Of a stretch of 64,000 nt of DNA, positions 57,475-64,000 are shown piece by piece. The notes under the pieces were generated by a model. That model was not told where the DNA came from. It saw only the letters and a program-made list of their open reading frames with translations, and did not search any database. The position numbers and the translations under genes are program-made. The number at the start of each line of letters is the position of its first letter. Within the stretch, counting starts at the first letter, position 1. This stretch comes from Strigops habroptila. Lineage: Eukaryota; Chordata; Aves; Psittaciformes; Psittacidae. The DNA lies in NCBI RefSeq assembly GCF_004027225.2, contig NC_044277.2, positions 138,689,057-138,753,056 on the forward strand, read 5' to 3'.

Positions 57475-59746
57475 GACAGCTGTTAAAAAGACAAAGTGCA
57501 AAATTTTCAGAGACAAATCCAACAAGAGTCCCAAATCTGAAAATCTTCCAAATAATACTGCAGGGGGTTTCTGTCTGTGTGTGACAGGACTGAATAATTA
57601 GGAAATACCTTAATCTTGCAGAAAATTCCTGAAATCTATTTTACATTGAAAATACGCTGGTTAGAAAAGAAGCACCTTTCACTGTGACTGGATAAAAGTA
57701 TTTTGAGCATGCATCAAATTTATGAACCCCCAAATTCACTTTTATTAACACTTAACACCATCCTAGAATTTGGCTGGTACCAAATATTTGAACTCCAAAG
57801 GAATATCTTATTAAGAGTTTTTGCAAGTCAGCACTGAACAGTAAAAGAGATCACAGTTGCAAGAAATTGACTAAGTACTGTGGTTCCTGAGCACAAGTGC
57901 CAAATTTCCTTCATTCTTTAATGCAAGTATTTATGCTTTTCCCAAGCTTTAAAATGGAATCTTAAGGTACATTTGCATTAGCCCTTAAGGAGGCTGCATG
58001 TGAAGCTACTCTTTAGCTGGTCACAGGAGAAAACATCCTGCTGAACAACAATTCTTGAGGCATGTCGAGGCAGTAATTCATGACTGCCTCATCACGCATG
58101 GAGAAAACTGGCAATAATCTGACCATAAGAAAAGTATTACTCTAAAATACTAGGCAAATCCACCCGACTGACAAATGTAAATTAACCATTAGCTTGAGTT
58201 TTCGTTACAACACACATCATTTGGGCACAGCAAAACATTCAATAAGAAAACAGCATCTTTAAAAAACTCCGTATACTTCCCTGAGCTCCAGCTCTTAAGA
58301 GAAAAGCCCCAACAGCATTTTCCTTAATGTTACTAGTTACCAGGAACAAGTTCAGGGGTTTGATTTAAAAACAAACCAACCAAACTAAAAAAGACACAGC
58401 TTATTCTTACTTAGGGTCATTTATAAGCCATACTAACAAATGCTATACAGTACCTGATAACATTTTCCCCCCTCCTTAAACAAACTGCTGATGCCACTTC
58501 TACCAAAAGCAGATTATTTTTTTCCCCTTGAAAAAAATCCTTAGGCTCCTGATGAACCAACAGAAACTCTGTAATGAAATGAGTGTAATAAACATAGTTT
58601 GTATTGTAGGAAAAAGTTATTTCAACAGGAAATTGACCTGATCAGAACTTCACAGGAAAGACAAGCATCAGTAGGGCAAAGCTCCACAGACACAACTGCT
58701 GCCTCTATTGTCTATTTGTTATTTAAATTCAAACTAGACTTTCATTTGTTTAGTAATACTAAGAGGTAAAGGGATCAACTACCTTGGAACTTATACATGT
58801 GGTCAAATTTCACTCACTGTGCTAGCACTGGAAAAGCCACATGGGCTGCAGCACTATGAAGAGCTGTAGGACAGCGATAGGTGAACAATGGTGTGGTTAC
58901 CACATTTGTCTCCATTTGCTCCAAGCCACTTAGACAACATGATAAAAAACACTGACAGCTCATTTATGCTAAACAGATGGCAATGGAGTTGCAAGAGTGA
59001 AAAGAGACAAGAAAAACTACAAACCAAAACTGAAGTCCTTTTAATGGTTATCTTCAGGAAGCAAACAGATGCCTCGTACGCTGATGTATTCTAACAGAAC
59101 AGGAGGTAGCCTACACTTTCCTTGCCTGTTGCTCTGCCTCATACTTCAGTAGAAAGAGCCTTGCAAAAAAAGGTTTGTTTCCTTTTCAGTGCAAGAATAT
59201 CACTGCTCCATGCACAAGGTGACCTTGACCAAAAGCACTGCATCATCCAAACTGCATCAACTAACTGAAAGAATTGCTGATTTTGTCTTCTAAGATGAGC
59301 ATAACATAACAGCTTTTCCTCCCACGTTGTACCAAGGGCCCTGTGAGTCGTCACCCATCTCATCAAATTCCAAGAGCTTGCCTTCTCAAGGCCACACATC
59401 TCCTTTTCTCTGAACTAGACCCAAATGTCATTAAAGAAGTGTCACAGCTTATCATTATCTCTTGAAGAAAGCTGCAGATTGTGTGACCTTGTACAGAAAA
59501 TACATCTTCGTCCCCACACTTTCCTATAGCTCCTAAACTTCAGCATCATACATTCCCTTCTTCTTGCACACATCAGTTCCACCAGGAGATGGCAATAAGG
59601 GAAAACAGGAGACAGCATCAGGAGACAAGACCATATTTGTTCTGTATTTTGCTGACTAAACCTTACTGCCTTTATAAGCTTCCAAAAGAACAAGACCTTT
59701 CAAGTAAAATGCAGCATACACAAATACTATTAATTCAGGTACACAC

Positions 59747-60306
59747 TGTCGTGGTTTGAGCCCAGCCGGTAACTCAGAACCACACAGCCGCTCGCTCACT
59801 CCCCCCCTTCCTCCCCCCGCTCCCGGAGGGATGGGGAGGAGAATCGGAAGAATGTAACTCCCACGGGTTGAGATAAGAGCAGTCCCACAACTAAGGTATA
59901 ATACAAACCACTACTGCTACCACCAATGATAATAACAATTAGTGAAATAACAAGGGGAGAGGATACAATTGCTCACCACCCGCCGACCGATACCCAGCCC
60001 GACCCGAGCAGTGATCTGGGCCTTCCGGGTAACTCCCCCCGGTTTATATACTGGGCATGAGGTGCTGTGGTATAGAATACCCCTTTGGCTAGTTTGGGTC
60101 AGGTGTCCTGTCTCTGCTTCCTCCCGGCTTCCCCTCCTCCCTGGCAAAGCATGAGACTGAGAAAGTCCTTGGTTGGAATAAACATTACTTAGCAACAACT
60201 AAAAACATCGGTGTTATCAGCATTGTTCCCAGGCTGAAAGTTAAAAACAGCACTGCACCAGCTACTGAGGAGGAGAAAAATGACTGCTATAGCTGAACCC
60301 AGGACA
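59747..60306 (-). mobile_element. Solo LTR of an avian endogenous retrovirus, minus orientation
   Basis: Read on the minus strand the element opens TGTCCTGGGTTCAGCTATAG at 60306 and ends CTCAAACCACGACA at 59747, so it has TG...CA ends and is 560 bp long. A TATA box, TATATAAACC, is at 60050-60041. The flanking bases ACAC occur at 59743-59746 and again at 60307-60310, a probable 4-base (or longer, altered) target duplication. Neither a polypurine tract nor a tRNA primer site adjoins it, so it is a lone LTR. It is about 97% identical by eye to the copy starting at 63448, indicating a young family. Confidence 0.9.
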
Positions 60307-63300
60307 ACACTTAACCTGCATCTACTAAAGACTAGTTACACTAACATTTTTTTACTTGAAAGACCTCATTTCGTTTATAGGATTACTCAGCTCTGGTTTT
60401 CTGATGCTACTCGCTAAACCAGCACTGACTGTTATTTAGGAGATAAGAATATAATTTCACATAATTCAAAGGGACTTGTAACACACATCTTTCAAAATTG
60501 CTATGCACAGAGAGTTACCTGTTTCAGAAAGATCCAATAATCACATTTTTGACTGATCTTACTGCATACTAAGTGATGACAAACTGCCTGCAATACAAAA
60601 GTCTACTTCTCCTGAGAGACAGGTGCCCAAATAAGAGACCTTGCTCTTGGCTCATCCCTTTAAAGAACAGAGCTGGTGATGTAACACATCATGTTGGAAG
60701 GGAAGTGGCAACACACCTTGCACAGACTTACATGAAGTGGGATATTCAGAAGGAATCATGTGATTTTTAAATTCTCTATTTCAATTATTAAAAAGAAAGA
60801 AAAATATCATGAAACATACTTGTCTGTACTGAAAGCTAAACAGCCCATCAAGAAGGGGAAAAATCACTTTATCTTTCATTCTATTAACATAAAGTATTAA
60901 TAATATCCCTACACCATATTACACTGCCACGACCACAAAAAAAGTGCAGTCATTTCAGCTTTACAAGAAACACATTTCAAACCACCACTGTCATCCAGCC
61001 CAGTAACACAGAAACAGAACTGAGCCATCAGACAGACATCACTTTCAAATAAATGGGCAGATTTACATAAATTGAAATTTAAATGCCACTGAACAATGAT
61101 TTACTCAGAATTTTAGAGCATCACATGAAAGGAATATAATAATAGAATATTTACATGACTAAGGTTAGCATAAAATGACTTCAAAAAGCTACAGCATACG
61201 CAGTCAGCAAACAAAAAGCTGTGGGTATTGTGAGATTTACCACTACCTCCTGAAGGACATTTCTGCTTTTGGAAAAGACCACTACTCTTGAAACCAAAAG
61301 TACCTTTTCTTCACAAAATAAACAAGCCACTATGATTTCTAAGAGATTTCATGATGCTATTGTCAGTCAATCTGAAAGGAAAAGTCTTCACGTATTTTAT
61401 TCTAAATAGCTCCCCATCTCTGCCATAAGTTATACCACAAAACCACACAGTTAAATTAGAACCCCCCCCCCCAAAAAAAAAACCCACACCAAAAAATAAA
61501 ACTTTGCAAAATCTTAACAAATTTATAGAGGAAAAAGCTATGAATAAAATGCATTTAACAAATCTCAGGTATGAGCTGATAAACAGTTTATTAGTAAACA
61601 TCAGTCTGTTGCTTGTGCTTACTGAGTATTCCTTTTATTGCATATTTCATAGTTTCCAATCTCGGTCTACAGAACTATGGTAAGACATTTCCCAAGGAAA
61701 AAAGGGCTATGACTTCTGTATTGGATAGGTGCACAGTGACTCAAAAGCAAGTTGTCATATACACACCGCTAACTGCAGTATAGATTAGATGAGCATGAGG
61801 AAATAGTCACATTAGGAAAATCAGAGCATCTTTGCTAAATTTACCTAAATAAATCAACACAAGCTAAAAACCAATCAAACAAAACCCAAACAATTTACCT
61901 CTATGCTGCAAAAAACTTTCTGAACTATTTCTGAAGAAAAAGAAGAGTGCAAAGTTACTTCTCCAGCACCTCCTAAGCCTGTAGTAAAAGGCCAAAGATA
62001 TAAGCTCATACAAGAATAAAACCTGGCTATTAAACAGTGTAAGATCAGCAGCTCTATAAAGGTCACAGTGAAATGCACAGTTCCTCCAGCTCTTTGTTTT
62101 GCTGTCAGGAAAAGGAAAAAAAACCCAAAAAGAAAAAGCATGCTCACAAATACTTCTTTCTCCACAAGAAGCTCTCTCATGATATCAAAGCAATAAACAG
62201 AAACCCTCAGAAGACAAAACCTTACAAAATGGGGCTACATCCGTAAGAAATCCCTGACTGCAGCTGTAGCCTTAGATTTTACTCTTTAAGGGCAGGAATC
62301 AAAATTTAGTTTCTCCAGTATTATAGTACATCATATACGAACTGTAAGCAACAACTCAAAGAAGTGCTTTCTGACACACACATGCAATAGATTATTCCAA
62401 ACGTTCTGACTCCTCAAATCCAGCAGTCCCAGAAGGGCTGGCAGGATGGCTCACCAAGTCCAAGCACAGACTCTGCCCGTGCTTTACTTTGTGTAGCTTC
62501 TCCCATTCAAAGCCACATGTATGCTCTGCTGCAAATGCCCCAGAGCTGTTGCTCTGAAGCACTGAAATTTGATCACTCTGGAGTTGTAATTAATGAAATA
62601 ATGAAATTCATGAGATTCTGTACAAGAATAACAGCGAAAAATTTCCCACTAAAATATTAGAAGTAATATACAGACAAGTTAATGTCTATGAATACAACTG
62701 ATGTCCATCTTGGCCTACTTTAAAGCAAGCTTTGCAATCCCACTTATTACACATCCCATTCCAAAAAAGGTCTCCCTAACTTTTCCCTGTGACAAAGGAA
62801 CATGTTACATCTGTAATTTTTATTAGACTGCTCTGCACATGAAAGAGCCTATTTAAAAGGACTTTAATCTTTACTTCTAAAAATAAGATCATTAAATGAA
62901 TACAAGTATTAGCGTTTGCATTAAATAATTTATGCTTTTTAAGAAAAAACACAAACAAGCAAATATGCTGTTGACAAGATATCACATTAAGTTGTAGCAG
63001 GAGTAATTACCTCCACTGTTTATAAGCATGAGTTTGGAGATATAGCATCACTTAAATTCTCTTTAACATACTACAGAAGTGTCTCCAGAAACCACTTTCG
63101 TTGTTCATCAATGCTTAAAGTAGGTTACAGACCAGCTTTGATTTAATGTATTAAATATCTTGAGAATGTTTTCTCATTTCTCACTAATGGGAAAACAGAA
63201 ATAGAGCCTTTCTCTTCCCAGAGCTTTACAAATATTAGTCATTAACACCATGGGTGGTAGTTAAATATAAAACACATTGTATATACGAGGAACACAGGAT

Positions 63301-63447
63301 GCAGAGGCTCTAACAGCAAACAGACCACTGCACAAACAGATTTCTGTAGTTTGAAATGCTAATCTTATTCTCAGATCAGAAGAGATAGTAAAAGCAGGAC
63401 TACGTTAAATTTTTCCCAGTATCGAGCAGATTCCCATTTTCCCCCAT
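60307..63447. other. 3.1-kb anonymous sequence between two like-oriented LTRs
   Basis: AT-rich intron sequence. I checked both strands for retroviral gag, protease, polymerase or envelope-like text and saw none. Open frames (for example 61875-62180, minus) are low-complexity and hydrophobic without domain resemblance. A C11A10 tract is at 61462-61482. Confidence 0.6.
61462..61482. repeat. C run followed by A run
   Basis: Eleven C residues directly followed by ten A residues, a simple tract prone to sequencing error. Confidence 0.85.
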
Positions 63448-64000
63448 TGTCGTGGTTTGAGCCCAGCCGGTAACTCAGAACCACACAGCCGCTCGCTCAC
63501 TCCCCCCCGCCTTCTTCCTCCCCCCACTCCCAGAGGGATGGGTAGGAGAATCGGAAGAATATAACTCCCACGGGTTGAGATAAGAGCAGTCCCACAACTA
63601 AGGTATAATGCAAAACCACTACTGCTACCACCAATGATAATAACAATTAGTGAAATAACAAGGGGAGAGGATGCAATTGCTCACCACCCGCCGACCGATA
63701 CCCAGCCCGACCCGAGCAGTGATCTGGGCCTTCCGGGTAACTCCCCCCGGTTTATATACTGGGCACGATGTGCTGTGGTATGGAATACCCCTTTGGCTAG
63801 TTTGGGTCAGGTATCCTGTCTCTGCTTCCTCCCGGCTTCCCCTCCTCCCTGGCAAAGCATGAGACTGAGAAAGTCCTTGGTTGGAATAAACATTACTTAG
63901 CAAAACTAAAAACATCAGTGTTATCAGCATTGTTCCCAGGCTGAAAGTTAAAAAACACAGCACTGCACCAGCTACTGAGGAGGAGAAAAATGACTGCTAT
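63448..64000 (-). mobile_element. LTR of the same endogenous retrovirus family, cut by the window edge
   Basis: On the minus strand the 3' end, CTCAAACCACGACA, is at 63448. The element runs rightwards past the window; by comparison with the copy at 59747-60306 only about a dozen bases of its TGTCCTGGG start are missing. The TATA box, the GTGAGCAATTG block and the AGCGAGCGGCTGTGTGG block near the end are all present. The minus-strand sequence beyond its 3' end begins ATGGGGGAAAATGGG, which is not a convincing primer-binding site. Confidence 0.9.

Larger units (their letters stand above)
57480..64000 (-). other. AZI2: AZI2 5' intron (partial), upstream of the coding exons
   Basis: The coding exon's 5' edge is a splice acceptor, so at least one non-coding 5' exon lies further right. 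No CpG-rich promoter or convincing donor-bearing exon was seen before 64000, so exon 1 and the promoter are probably outside. Contents are two LTRs in minus orientation and a C/A homopolymer tract; the sequence between the LTRs is anonymous. Confidence 0.7.

Noticed and set aside
59917..60198. Minus-strand open frame shared by both right-hand LTRs
   Set aside because: It lies wholly inside the LTR; its recurrence reflects the repeated LTR sequence, not a conserved protein.
59747..64000. A complete provirus bounded by the two right-hand LTRs
   Set aside because: No gag/pol/env-like translation, no polypurine tract before the left LTR and no convincing primer-binding site beside the right one; the left copy seems to have its own flanking ACAC repeat.
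1..64000. CRISPR arrays, rRNA or tRNA genes
   Set aside because: No regularly spaced repeats, no rRNA-like text and no cloverleaf with a GGTTCGA-type T-arm plus A/B box pair was found by eye on either strand.

Overview
The window looks like bird (avian) nuclear chromatin. The reasons are two vertebrate genes in small exons and long AT-rich introns, CR1 LINE fragments on both strands with the CR1 3' tail (ATTCTATGATTCTGTGAT at 17203-17220), and three copies of one TG...CA long terminal repeat of a type I recognise from bird genomes. Species cannot be fixed from the sequence; a neoavian bird is my guess from the LTR family. Nothing prokaryotic, viral-exogenous or CRISPR-like was seen.

Genes. 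Two protein-coding genes face each other tail to tail. CMC1 (plus strand; mitochondrial inner-space twin-CX9C protein for cytochrome c oxidase assembly) has coding exons 2, 3 and 4 at 9294-9386, 38398-38488 and 39327-39441. Its first coding exon lies left of the window. AZI2 (minus strand; NAP1, the adaptor of the TBK1/IKK-epsilon kinases) has its complete coding sequence in seven exons from 57474 down to 45410, predicting 388 residues. Its 5' non-coding exon lies right of the window. Splice phases agree across every junction. One AZI2 intron (47691-45799) must use a GC donor. CMC1-AZI2 adjacency matches the order I recall from human 3p24.1 (EOMES, CMC1, AZI2, ZCWPW2).

Layout. 1-9293 is CMC1 intron 1 (partial), nearly empty apart from a CR1 tail. 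9387-38397 is the 29-kb CMC1 intron 2. It holds a degraded hAT transposase relic on the minus strand (about 10131-12010), a CR1 reverse-transcriptase copy (16118-17220), a candidate conserved regulatory block (17985-18390), a solo LTR with its target duplication (19122-19692), a TATA-box promoter-like segment (29330-29510) and further CR1 pieces. 39442-45409 is the two 3' UTRs and the intergenic gap, with a 28-bp perfect palindrome. 45410-57479 is AZI2. 57480-64000 is the AZI2 5' intron, carrying two nearly identical LTRs in the same orientation about 3.1 kb apart.

The two genes do different jobs (respiratory-chain assembly and innate-immune/autophagy signalling). Their adjacency looks like conserved synteny, not a shared pathway. 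The most notable non-genic item is the hAT relic, whose transposase motifs can be followed in order for about 1.5 kb despite stops and frameshifts.
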